From an uncultured Clostridia bacterium (GTDB lineage Bacteria; Bacillota; Clostridia; Christensenellales; Borkfalkiaceae), in contig CAMEHL010000005.1 in assembly GCA_945917475.1 (NCBI GenBank), forward strand, positions 1 through 33,950: DNA of 33,950 nucleotides, written 5' to 3'. Every line of letters starts with the position of its first letter. The stretch's first letter is position 1. This document shows, one piece after another, positions 1 to 8,195 of the stretch. Under the pieces are notes generated by a model, which saw only the letters and a program-made list of their open reading frames with translations, had not been told where the DNA came from and made no database searches. Made by a program: the position numbers and the translations under genes.

Positions 1-387
1 CTATTCCATAAGATGCATAAGCCCGTGAATAACGAGATAGTCGCGTTCTTCTTCTTCGCTGTGTCCGAGTTCTTCCGCCTGCGCGCGGATTTTATCGTCG
101 CAAAGCACTATCGAACCTATAAAAATATATCTCCCGTCGAGTTCGGTATTGCATTTTTCGCGGCGGAGAATTTCGCCCTTTATGCCGTCTAAACTCGGAA
201 AGGACAGCACGTCCGTAACCGAATTAACGCCGCGCGCGGTTCTATTTAAATCCGTCATATCCGCGCCCGTTTCGAAAACGAGTTCGGCTTTAAGGTTTTC
301 TCTCTGTCCGAGCACGGTATACACCGCTTTCGCCAGATTTTTAAGTTTGACTTTTCTCTGTAAGCATTCTATTTTAAGTTTTCCCAT
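1..387 (-). CDS. ybeY: endoribonuclease YbeY (rRNA maturation factor); ORF ends inside the HGxxHLxGxDH motif
   Basis: Translation ...SVTDVLSFPS...GSIVLCDDKIRAQAEELGHSEEEERDYLVIHGLMHLME matches the YbeY family; adjacent to pgpH as expected. TAG stop at 1-3 on the minus strand. Confidence 0.85.
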   Translation of the reverse strand: MGKLKIECLQRKVKLKNLAKAVYTVLGQRENLKAELVFETGADMTDLNRTARGVNSVTDVLSFPSLDGIKGEILRREKCNTELDGRYIFIGSIVLCDDKIRAQAEELGHSEEEERDYLVIHGLMHLME

Positions 388-408
388 ATTAACGCTGACC
401 TGCCCGTA

Positions 409-1923
409 TTATTCCTGTTCTTCGCTCTGTAAATCCGCTTCTTCTTTTTTGACGTCTATGCCTTCTAAACTCACGGTGGGGTATTCTATACGCTTATGAT
501 ACACGCCCGTAAGTCTGTTCACGACGGTGTTGATTATTATGTTGATTTCCTTTATGGTAAGTTCGCACTCGTCGAACTGACCGAGTTGCATTCTGTCGCT
601 GACGATTTTTTTGACCGCTTCGTTCACCTTTTCGCGCGAACGGTCTTTAAGAGAACGCGCCGCGGCTTCGCACCCGTCCGCAATCATTATAATCGCGGAA
701 ATCTTGGACTGCGGTTTAGGTCCGGGGTAACAATATTGCAAAATAGGCACTTCGCCGTCGGTGAACTTTTTGGCTTTGGCGTAAAAGTACCAGATGGGCA
801 GCGTTCCGTGATGCTCTAAACACACTCTCGCTATTTCTTCGGGCAGTCGCGCTTTCTTTGCGAGCGAATACCCGTCCTGCGTGTGCGACTTGATGATGTT
901 TGCCGAAAGTTCAGGCGTAAGGTCGTCGTGCGGGTTTTCGCCGTCCGCCTGGTTTTCTTTGAAAAATTCGGGGCGGCGCAACTTGCCTATGTCGTGATAA
1001 TAGGCGCACGTCCTCGCAAGAAGCGCGTCTTCGCCTATCGCCGTGGCGCACGCTTCCGCGATATTTGAAACGACTATCGCGTGGTTGAACGTTCCCGGCG
1101 CCTGTTCGATAAGTTTTCTTATATACTTGGCTTTATGGTCAGTAAGTTCCGCATATTTAAAGCAGGTTACCTTTTTGAAAACCGATTCGAAGAAAGGCAG
1201 GAGAATCAAAAAACTCGCGATTGATAAAGGTCCGGAGAAAAACCCCGAAAGAAGAGTAATAAGCCTGTCCCCTTCGCTGCCGAATTCTATCATAGGCAGG
1301 GCTATACAGATAAGCACGGGCAGAGACACGGGAAAGGACAGCGCGAGAAGTTTCCCGCGGGAATAGACGTCCGCAAGCACGTAAACGGCGATTATTCCCG
1401 ACGCCGCGCCCATTACCAGAAAGAACACGACGGAATAGCCGTTCATACCCGTCGTAGAACCCGAAAACGCGTCGAACAGAAAGGTCAGTATGCAGAACAC
1501 GAAGTTCATAAACACCGCCGTACGGCTGTTGACGAGAAAGAGCGTGGTTACCGCGACGAACGCGAGCGGGCGCACGTAAGGGTTGATATAATTGCCGCAT
1601 ACGTAACAGATAATAAGTCCCGCTTCCATAATGAGAAAGAGCATTTCGCTGTTAGCGGGCGAACGGAGAAAGTCCCTGCTTTCAAACAGAAAGAACAACG
1701 CCATAACACCGATAAGCAGAACCAGCACCACGAGAAAACTGAAAAAACTGCTGAGCGACGAAAAATATTCGGCAAAAGGTTGTCCGCCGCGGCGACCGTT
1801 GAAAAAAACCGCGGCGATAAACAAGCCCGCAAGCACGAACAGATTGACGACGTATACCGCCGTAACGCCTATTACGTCTTTTTTGCCCCAGGGCAGTAAT
1901 TTTTTTGAGCCTTTGTTATCCAT
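409..1923 (-). CDS. pgpH: PgpH/YqfF-type membrane HD-domain phosphohydrolase (7TM-HD, c-di-AMP phosphodiesterase family)
   Basis: 504 aa; multiple TM segments, then HD motif 'ACAYYHDIGKLRRPEFF' and 'HTQDGYSLAKKARLPEEIARVCLEHHGT'; next to ybeY. Confidence 0.88.
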   Translation of the reverse strand: MDNKGSKKLLPWGKKDVIGVTAVYVVNLFVLAGLFIAAVFFNGRRGGQPFAEYFSSLSSFFSFLVVLVLLIGVMALFFLFESRDFLRSPANSEMLFLIMEAGLIICYVCGNYINPYVRPLAFVAVTTLFLVNSRTAVFMNFVFCILTFLFDAFSGSTTGMNGYSVVFFLVMGAASGIIAVYVLADVYSRGKLLALSFPVSLPVLICIALPMIEFGSEGDRLITLLSGFFSGPLSIASFLILLPFFESVFKKVTCFKYAELTDHKAKYIRKLIEQAPGTFNHAIVVSNIAEACATAIGEDALLARTCAYYHDIGKLRRPEFFKENQADGENPHDDLTPELSANIIKSHTQDGYSLAKKARLPEEIARVCLEHHGTLPIWYFYAKAKKFTDGEVPILQYCYPGPKPQSKISAIIMIADGCEAAARSLKDRSREKVNEAVKKIVSDRMQLGQFDECELTIKEINIIINTVVNRLTGVYHKRIEYPTVSLEGIDVKKEEADLQSEEQE

Positions 1924-1926
1924 TTT

Positions 1927-2850
1927 TTATTCCTTCGGATTTCCGGAATACAAAATCCTTTTGTAGTAAAGCGTAACTTTATAGACGAACTTGCCGTCTT
2001 TTTCCGTCTTTTCGACGACGCCGTCTACGGGTTTTTCGCCGAGCGCGTTCTCCGCGAAGATGAGCGCGGCGTCTTCTTCGCCGTCGTTATCGGAAACGTA
2101 TTCGTAGATAAACCGCGTTCTTATAACCGCGTAAGCGAGAACGGTCGTTTCGGTGCGCGTTTCTTTAATTTCGGCGTAAGGTTCTACCAGAACGTCGCCG
2201 CGTTTAACTTCGTCCCCCGCGTTTTTAACCGCCGTGCCGCGATAAACCCTGAGTTCTTCTATAATGCCGTCGGAGTCGGAGACGAGCGGCGTTTTTTCGG
2301 GCGAGATAACGCCTTCGCCGTTCTCTTTTAAGGCGATATCTATCACGAGCCTGTTGCCGACCTTTCTGCACTCGGCGAAAGTCAGGCGCGGATTGTCCGC
2401 GAGAATTTCGCCCGACAGCCTTTTCAGGTTCACGTCGGAAAAGCGCGAAAAACGCGTTACCCCGCGCGCCGCGAGATAATCTTTAACTTCTCTTTCGCAA
2501 ACCGCGCCCGTTCCCGTATAGGTGAACCCGAAAATAAAATCGTTTGAAAGCGCGGCGATAAAAACGAACGCCGCCGTGCCGAGCGCGAGTCCGAGATTGC
2601 GGATAAGTTTAAGAAAAACGAGCGTTTTCCCGTATTCTTTCACTTTTTTTATATCAGTATACCATAAATCGTTGCAAATTGCAAAAAATTTTTTATCGTC
2701 GCAGAATTTTATGCCGAGTCTTACCGTTTTTAAGCCCGTTTTTTTTACGCGGTAAACGCCCACGCCCTTTTTTTGAAGGCTGTTGATAAGCCCGTCGGTA
2801 TTCATTCCCGTGATTTCGTAAAGAGTATAAAGCCCGAAATCTTTTTTCAA
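1927..2850 (-). CDS. yqfD: sporulation protein YqfD
   Basis: YqfD-like sequence (SLQKKGVGVYRVKKTG..., single TM, ...LVEPYAEI...); the most plausible start is a TTG overlapping the yqfC TGA stop. The ORF track extends to 2901. Confidence 0.75.
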   Translation of the reverse strand: MKKDFGLYTLYEITGMNTDGLINSLQKKGVGVYRVKKTGLKTVRLGIKFCDDKKFFAICNDLWYTDIKKVKEYGKTLVFLKLIRNLGLALGTAAFVFIAALSNDFIFGFTYTGTGAVCEREVKDYLAARGVTRFSRFSDVNLKRLSGEILADNPRLTFAECRKVGNRLVIDIALKENGEGVISPEKTPLVSDSDGIIEELRVYRGTAVKNAGDEVKRGDVLVEPYAEIKETRTETTVLAYAVIRTRFIYEYVSDNDGEEDAALIFAENALGEKPVDGVVEKTEKDGKFVYKVTLYYKRILYSGNPKE

Positions 2851-3107
2851 GTTCTTTCCAACGTCTTTATCCTTCCGCACACGGCAACGTCTCCCGCACA
2901 AAATTTTTTTATAAAAAGGCTTTCGCCCGTAATTTTAAGCCCGCCTTTTTTAAGGACGAGTTCGATTTTATCGGGCGAATAACTCTTTACCGACGACACG
3001 TTTTCAAAATACGCCGCGCCGTCGCCCATAAGCACCGCGCGGAACGAACGTTCCGCGTTCAGTTCCGAAAGTCCTAAACTCTCGGCTATATTGTCTATAA
3101 AACCCAT
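2847..3107 (-). CDS. yqfC: YqfC/YabP family sporulation protein
   Basis: 86 aa, immediately upstream of yqfD; beta-rich YabP/YqfC-like sequence. Confidence 0.7.
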   Translation of the reverse strand: MGFIDNIAESLGLSELNAERSFRAVLMGDGAAYFENVSSVKSYSPDKIELVLKKGGLKITGESLFIKKFCAGDVAVCGRIKTLERT

Positions 3108-3141
3108 ATATAAATTTTATGCGGCAAAATAGCGTAAAATG

Positions 3142-3172
3142 AAAGCCGCGGCGGGTTTTCCGCCGCGGCTTT
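3142..3172 (-). terminator. GC-rich intrinsic terminator hairpin
   Basis: AAAGCCGCGGCGG-gttttc-CCGCCGCGGCTTT inverted repeat downstream of the 3219-5387 gene. Confidence 0.65.
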
Positions 3173-3218
3173 ATAAGGTTTTGCCTTTATTCTTTCGCTT
3201 TACCGCTTATGTCTGCGC

Positions 3219-5387
3219 TTATTTCTGATAATAATTGATAAGGCAGCCTTTTAAGATTATCTCTTTTTCCGCGTCCGTCAGCGCGTCTATACGGAGTTTT
3301 ACCGTGCGCTCGGTTTTACCCTTAACTTTCGCGACGAACTCGGTCTCGCCGTCTTTCAGTTTCTGCGCGACGTTCTCAACGTAAATAAGGTCGCCTGTTT
3401 CGAAGTCGTTTTTATCTGCCGTAAAAGGTATCATACCCCAGTTGATAAGGTTGCTTCTGTAACGCTTGGTTGCGTATTCGACCGCAATATTCGCCGCACC
3501 GCCCAGCACGCGCTGGCAGGACGCCGCCTGTTCTCTCGCAGAGCCGTCGCCCGGTTTTACCGAACATACAACGCTGCCGTACGTGGTCGTTTTTTCGTCG
3601 TAACCGCAATTTTCGGGGAATACTTCTTCTTTGACCGCCTTTGCCCTTTGAACGTATCCGGGGTCTTTTCTCGATAAAGCGAATTCCGCAAGACGGAGCG
3701 GATTGCTTCTGTAAGACGAAGTTTCACCCGACGGAATAAGTTCGTCCGTCGTGGTTACCGCGTCGTGCAGAGAACTCACCACGCGCAGCAACAGGTTTTC
3801 TTTAAGCGGCTGCATTTTCGGCCAGTCGGCAATGTTCGGTCCGTAGACGAGCGAAGTTGCGGCGTCCGCCTTGCCCACGCCGTTATATACGCGCGACTTG
3901 TAAATTCTGTCGTCGAATCTGTATTTCTTTATCTTGTCTTTATACTCTATTTCCGTTGCGGGGGTAATCGCGCCGCCGTTTCTCGCCGTCGCCGCGATGC
4001 TTCTCGCGTCCATAAGGCATACCGCCGCGAGTTGCCCTTCTTTGGGTTTGCTGCCTTCTCTGTTTTCGAAGTTGCGCGTAGTGTGTCTTATGGAAAGTCC
4101 GTTGTTCTGCGGCACGTCGCCCGCGCCGAAACAAGGACCGCAGAACGCGGTTTTAACCACCGCGCCGTTATCCATAAGCCTGCCTATATACCCGTTGTCC
4201 ACCAAACCTTTATACACGGGTTGGCTGGACGGGTAAACGTTAAGCGTGAAGTCGCCGTTTCCTATCGCCGAGTCGCCGAGAATCTCGGACGCTTCCGCGA
4301 TATTCTCGTAAGTTCCGCCCGCGCACCCGGCAATCGCGCCTTGCGTGGCGTAAACCTTTCCGTCCTTAATCTTGTCGATAAGGCAGAATTTGCCCTTGCC
4401 TTCGGGCAGAAGTTTCGCGCCCGCTTCTTCGCATTCGCGCAGCAGTTCGTACGGGCGGGACAAAAAGTCCTTTATGGTGTACGCGTTGGACGGGTGGAAA
4501 GGCAACGCAATCATAGGTTCTATTTCTGACAGATTTATAACCACCGCTCTGTCGTAATACGCGCCGTCCTGCGCTTTGAGTTCTTTATACGCGTTCTCCC
4601 TGCCGTGAACGCGGTAATACTCTTTTATTTTTTCGTCCGTTTCCCAGACGGACGACAGACAGGTCGTTTCGGTTGTCATAACGTCTATGCCTATTCTCTC
4701 GTCGGCGGTAAGCGTTTTAACGCCGCTGCCTATAAATTCGAGAACGCGGTTTTTTACGAACCCGCACTTAAACGTCGCTTTGATGAGCGCGAGCGCAACG
4801 TCCTGCGGACCGACGCCCTTTTTAAGTCTGCCTTTAAGATACACCGCTACGATTTCGGGCATATCCACGTCGTAAGTCTTATCGAGCAGTTGTTTGACGA
4901 GTTCGGGCCCGCCTTCGCCTATCGCCATAGTGCCGAGCGCGCCGTAACGGGTATGCGAGTCCGAACCCAGAATCATACCGCCGCCGAATGCGCGCATTTC
5001 GCGCATATACTGGTGTATGACGGCGATATGCGGCGGAACGAACGCGCCTCCGTACTTTTTCGCGGCGGACAAACCGAAAACGTGATCGTCTTCGTTGATT
5101 GTGCCGCCCACGGCGCACAGCGAGTTGTGACAGTTGGTAAGCGTGTACGGTATGGGGAATTTTTCAAGCCCCGACGCCTTTGCCGTCTGTATAATCCCGA
5201 CGTAAGTTATATCGTGAGAAGTAATCTCGTCGAATTTTATTTTCAGTTTTCCGTCTTCGCCCGAAACGTTATGCGCGGACAGAATTCTGTAAGCGACGGT
5301 TTTTTTCGCGGCGGCGTTATCGGGTTTTGCCGCTCTCACGAGTCTGCCGCCCGAATAATACACGCCGTATTTTTTAAGTTTTATCAT
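3219..5387 (-). CDS. aconitase-family hydratase
   Basis: 722 aa; aconitase-family features: 'GSDSHTRYGALGTMAIGEGGPE', 'GAIAGCAGGTYENIAEA', 'FCGPCFGAGD', 'NFENREG'. Confidence 0.85.
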   Translation of the reverse strand: MIKLKKYGVYYSGGRLVRAAKPDNAAAKKTVAYRILSAHNVSGEDGKLKIKFDEITSHDITYVGIIQTAKASGLEKFPIPYTLTNCHNSLCAVGGTINEDDHVFGLSAAKKYGGAFVPPHIAVIHQYMREMRAFGGGMILGSDSHTRYGALGTMAIGEGGPELVKQLLDKTYDVDMPEIVAVYLKGRLKKGVGPQDVALALIKATFKCGFVKNRVLEFIGSGVKTLTADERIGIDVMTTETTCLSSVWETDEKIKEYYRVHGRENAYKELKAQDGAYYDRAVVINLSEIEPMIALPFHPSNAYTIKDFLSRPYELLRECEEAGAKLLPEGKGKFCLIDKIKDGKVYATQGAIAGCAGGTYENIAEASEILGDSAIGNGDFTLNVYPSSQPVYKGLVDNGYIGRLMDNGAVVKTAFCGPCFGAGDVPQNNGLSIRHTTRNFENREGSKPKEGQLAAVCLMDARSIAATARNGGAITPATEIEYKDKIKKYRFDDRIYKSRVYNGVGKADAATSLVYGPNIADWPKMQPLKENLLLRVVSSLHDAVTTTDELIPSGETSSYRSNPLRLAEFALSRKDPGYVQRAKAVKEEVFPENCGYDEKTTTYGSVVCSVKPGDGSAREQAASCQRVLGGAANIAVEYATKRYRSNLINWGMIPFTADKNDFETGDLIYVENVAQKLKDGETEFVAKVKGKTERTVKLRIDALTDAEKEIILKGCLINYYQK

Positions 5388-5566
5388 AAAAGTCTCCGTA
5401 GTAAAGAATTTTCATAAAGTCCGCAAGCGCGGCAAAGCGTGGCGTAACCTTTATAAACACGCTGATATTTTAACAAAAAAACGCGCAAAAATCAAGCGTA
5501 TGCGGGCAGGCGGGCAATATTTCCGTTATTCTTGCATTTTCCGCGCGTATGGTGTATAATAAAAAT

Positions 5567-6052
5567 ATGAAAAACGACTTAAACACAAAAAAATTCAGAT
5601 TCAGGTATTCCGTCTGGGTAATAATCCTTTTGTCGCTCGTCTGCGCTTTTTCCGCGGGCGGCATCGTCTGGAACGTTTTAAGCATAATAAAAGCGTTCGG
5701 AAACGACTCCCCCGCGGCGACGTATTTCGTTGCCGCCGCGCTCAACCTTTCGCTCGTCGCGCTCGCCGTATGGAATCTCGCGGCAGGCTATTACTCGGTA
5801 AGCGGCAAAGGCGTATTTCTTCGCACGGGTCCTTTTAAGTACCGCACCGATATAAACGACGTATATAAACTCGTTCTGTACGAAAAGGCGAATAAACTTT
5901 TTCTGTTCACGCTGAGCGGAAAAGCGACAGCCGTCGTCGTCGCGCCGCAAAAGTACGACGAATTCGTCGCGGCGATAAGAGAGTATAACCGCGCCGTCAT
6001 ATACGAAGTCGCCGGGAACGGCGAGCCGTACGGAGACGGCGGAGCGGTTTAA
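5567..6052 (+). CDS. small membrane protein, two N-terminal TM helices plus PH-like domain
   Basis: ORF 5549-6052; in-frame ATG at 5567 preceded by a good -10; hydrophobic N-terminus followed by a soluble beta-rich segment. Confidence 0.55.
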   Translation: MKNDLNTKKFRFRYSVWVIILLSLVCAFSAGGIVWNVLSIIKAFGNDSPAATYFVAAALNLSLVALAVWNLAAGYYSVSGKGVFLRTGPFKYRTDINDVYKLVLYEKANKLFLFTLSGKATAVVVAPQKYDEFVAAIREYNRAVIYEVAGNGEPYGDGGAV

Positions 6053-6167
6053 GCGGCGAGTTAAGCGGCGGAACTCGACGGGAACGCGGAATTTTGCGTT
6101 CCGCACGGGTTTTTACGGGTTTTATTCCGCCCGATTAACAAAAATTTTTTTATTTGCGTAAAATATG

Positions 6168-6196
6168 TTGACAATATTTACAAACGGGATTAAAAT
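6168..6196 (+). promoter_or_regulatory. sigma-A-type promoter for M-box/mgtE
   Basis: TTGACA (6168-6173), 17-nt spacer, TAAAAT (6191-6196). Confidence 0.75.
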
Positions 6197-6214
6197 TAAA
6201 AACGAAAATAAGAT

Positions 6215-6362
6215 AAATATCCGGTAGGTAAGGCTACCATAGGGATACGGATTGCTACCGCGAAGTAGTGGAGACACTATAAGAAGGTCAAGAGATTTCG
6301 TCGAAACCAAGGCGTAATTTAACGCAGTTACACCGCCCTACGGAGTTAAAGCCAGCATGGTC
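6215..6362 (+). ncRNA. M-box (ykoK leader) Mg2+ riboswitch
   Basis: Diagnostic 'GGTAGGTAAGGCTACCATAGGGATACG...GCTACCGC...AAGGCGTAATTTAACGCAGTTACACCGCCCTACGGAGTTAAAGCCAGCA', directly upstream of mgtE. Confidence 0.93.
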
Positions 6363-6401
6363 GTTTCTTCGCGCGCCGCGCGGGGATTTGCTTTTACGTC
6401 T

Positions 6402-6426
6402 GCCCGCCGAATACGCGGGCTTTTTT
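6402..6426 (+). terminator. riboswitch expression-platform terminator
   Basis: GCCCGC-cgaatac-GCGGGC followed by TTTTTT, between the M-box and the mgtE RBS. Confidence 0.8.
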
Positions 6427-6445
6427 ACGCCCGAAAGGAGATACC

Positions 6446-7822
6446 GTGTTTACAGAACCGAAAGAATCGTTCGACGAACTCTACGACTGTTTTAAATCGA
6501 GAAAATTCGCGGATTTGAGAATACGGCTCCTTGATATGGAGCCGGTCGACATAGCCGACTTTATGGAAGAACGTCTCGACGAGACCGATCAACTGCTTTT
6601 TTTCAGGCTTCTGCCCAAAGAACTCGCTTCCGACGTATTCGTGGAAATCGATTCAGACACGCAGGAAGAACTAATAAAAAAGTTCACGGATAAAGAACTT
6701 AAAGCGGTTATCGACGATATGTTTTTAGACGACACCGTGGACATAATAGACGAAATGCCCGCCAACGTCGTCAAAAGAATACTCAAAAACTCCGATCCCG
6801 AAAACCGCAAGCAAATCAACGAACTGTTAGAATATCCCGACGACTCCGCCGGGTCTCTCATGACCACCGAATACGTTTCTCTGTCGGAGAATATGACGGT
6901 TGAGCAGGCTTTCGACAAAATAAGGAAAACGGGGCTTAACAAAGAGACGGTTTACACCTGTTACGTTACCGACGGAAAAAAACACCTTATCGGCGTAATC
7001 ACGGTGAAAACGCTGCTGCTCTCGGACGTAAAAGACGTTATCTCCGACATAATGGACACCAACGTTATCGCCGTAGAAACGCTCGAAGACAAAGAACAGG
7101 TCGCGATGAAATTCTCCGATTACGACTTTCTCGCGCTCCCCGTCGTCGATAAAGAAGGCTGTATCGTCGGTATCGTTACCGTCGACGACGCCGTAGACGT
7201 CTTAAAAGAAGAAGCCACCGAAGATATTCAGAAAATGGCGGCTATCGTTCCGAACGAAAAACCGTATTTAAAACAGTCGGTCTGGAGAATATGGAGTATC
7301 CGCATACCTTGGCTTTTAGTGCTTATGATTTCCGCCACGTTTACGGGCATTATCATAAACTCTTACGAGGGCAGGCTTAACCTTATAAGCCCCCTGCTGT
7401 TCGCCTGTATCCCTATGCTTATGGACACGGGCGGCAATGCGGGAAGCCAGGCTTCCGTTACCGTTATCCGCTCTCTCGCGCTCGACGAATTGCAGACGAA
7501 AGACGTCTTTAAGGTGTTATGGAAAGAAATAAGGGTTTCCGTCCTGCTCGCGGCAACGCTTGCCGCAGTATGCTTTGCGAAACTTTTACTTCTCGACAAT
7601 CTCGTGTTCGGCTACGACTATAAACCTATGATATGTCTCGTCGTCTCGCTGTCGCTGTTCGCTACGGTCGTAATCGCCAAACTCGTAGGCTGCTTTTTGC
7701 CGATTATCGCAAAGAAGATAAAACTCGACCCGGCGGTGGTCGCAAGTCCTTTCATAACGACGATAGTAGACGCGCTCTCTTTAATCGTCTATTGCAACGT
7801 GGCAATCGCCCTTTTAACCTGA
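6446..7822 (+). CDS. mgtE: magnesium transporter MgtE
   Basis: 458 aa; MgtE N domain, two CBS domains, C-terminal TM region 'CIPMLMDTGGNAGSQAS'. Confidence 0.95.
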   Translation: MFTEPKESFDELYDCFKSRKFADLRIRLLDMEPVDIADFMEERLDETDQLLFFRLLPKELASDVFVEIDSDTQEELIKKFTDKELKAVIDDMFLDDTVDIIDEMPANVVKRILKNSDPENRKQINELLEYPDDSAGSLMTTEYVSLSENMTVEQAFDKIRKTGLNKETVYTCYVTDGKKHLIGVITVKTLLLSDVKDVISDIMDTNVIAVETLEDKEQVAMKFSDYDFLALPVVDKEGCIVGIVTVDDAVDVLKEEATEDIQKMAAIVPNEKPYLKQSVWRIWSIRIPWLLVLMISATFTGIIINSYEGRLNLISPLLFACIPMLMDTGGNAGSQASVTVIRSLALDELQTKDVFKVLWKEIRVSVLLAATLAAVCFAKLLLLDNLVFGYDYKPMICLVVSLSLFATVVIAKLVGCFLPIIAKKIKLDPAVVASPFITTIVDALSLIVYCNVAIALLT

Positions 7823-7879
7823 TACGAGCGGTTATCCGTCATTTCTTTCAGACAATTACGGAATAATATATATTCAACC

Positions 7880-7909
7880 AAGTCCGACTTTTACCGTCGG
7901 ACTTTTTTT
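7880..7909 (+). terminator. mgtE intrinsic terminator
   Basis: AAGTCCGAC-ttttacc-GTCGGACTT followed by T-run. Confidence 0.85.
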
Positions 7910-7920
7910 ATTTAATACGC

Positions 7921-7949
7921 TTGATAAATATCTCAAAAAGTGCTACACT
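7921..7949 (+). promoter_or_regulatory. predicted promoter of the structured leader/sRNA
   Basis: TTGATA (7921-7926), 17-nt spacer, TACACT (7944-7949); predicted +1 near 7956, at the 5' end of the P1 stem. Confidence 0.6.
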
Positions 7950-7955
7950 GTATCT

Positions 7956-8154
7956 GCCAAACAAAACTTAATAGATTTTAAAAATGAGTAGACGAAGGAA
8001 TATTTTATTCCTTTTAACCCATACTCCCAATATCTCTATTTGTTAAAATGCAAATTTCGTATATTGGGAGAGTTTACTCACTCTATATAAGTTTTGTTTG
8101 GCGACAACCGAAATTTGCGTTTTAGTGCGTTAACTTCGGTTGGCGCACTTTTTT
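7956..8154 (+). ncRNA. candidate structured RNA / attenuating leader upstream of the methyltransferase gene
   Basis: P1: 7956-7970 with 8088-8102 (15 bp perfect); 7971-7975 with 8082-8086; 7985-7990 with 8075-8080; hairpin 7995-8002/8006-8013; hairpin 8024-8033/8061-8070; terminator at the 3' end. Confidence 0.65.
8125..8154 (+). terminator. intrinsic terminator with cUUCGg tetraloop
   Basis: GTGCGTTAAC-TTCG-GTTGGCGCAC (10-bp stem with two G-U pairs) followed by TTTTTT. Confidence 0.85.
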
Positions 8155-8195
8155 GTTTTAAAGGTGCGACTTTATTATACGAAAGGAGCGCCGAA

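Noticed and set aside
3765-5417. Long plus-strand ORFs (254 aa and 270 aa) antisense to the aconitase-family gene
   Set aside because: Arg/Val-rich translations with no recognisable domain; typical shadow ORFs opposite a strongly supported gene.
7956-8102. Interpretation of the P1-bounded segment as a MITE
   Set aside because: No flanking target-site duplication was evident and the arms coincide with a predicted TSS, so an RNA stem is more likely; not fully excluded without a genome-wide copy search.
7956-8154. Interpretation of the structured region as a retron msr-msd, group II intron or 6S RNA
   Set aside because: No reverse transcriptase or intron ORF is nearby, no domain V-like motif was seen, and the branched P1 architecture does not match the long bulged 6S rod.
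8094-8195. ORF-track N-terminal extension of the methyltransferase (MFGDNRNLRFS...)
   Set aside because: It uses a non-ATG start inside the P1 stem, reads through the terminator hairpin and has no RBS. The ATG at 8196 has AAAGGAG and begins the family-typical N-terminus.
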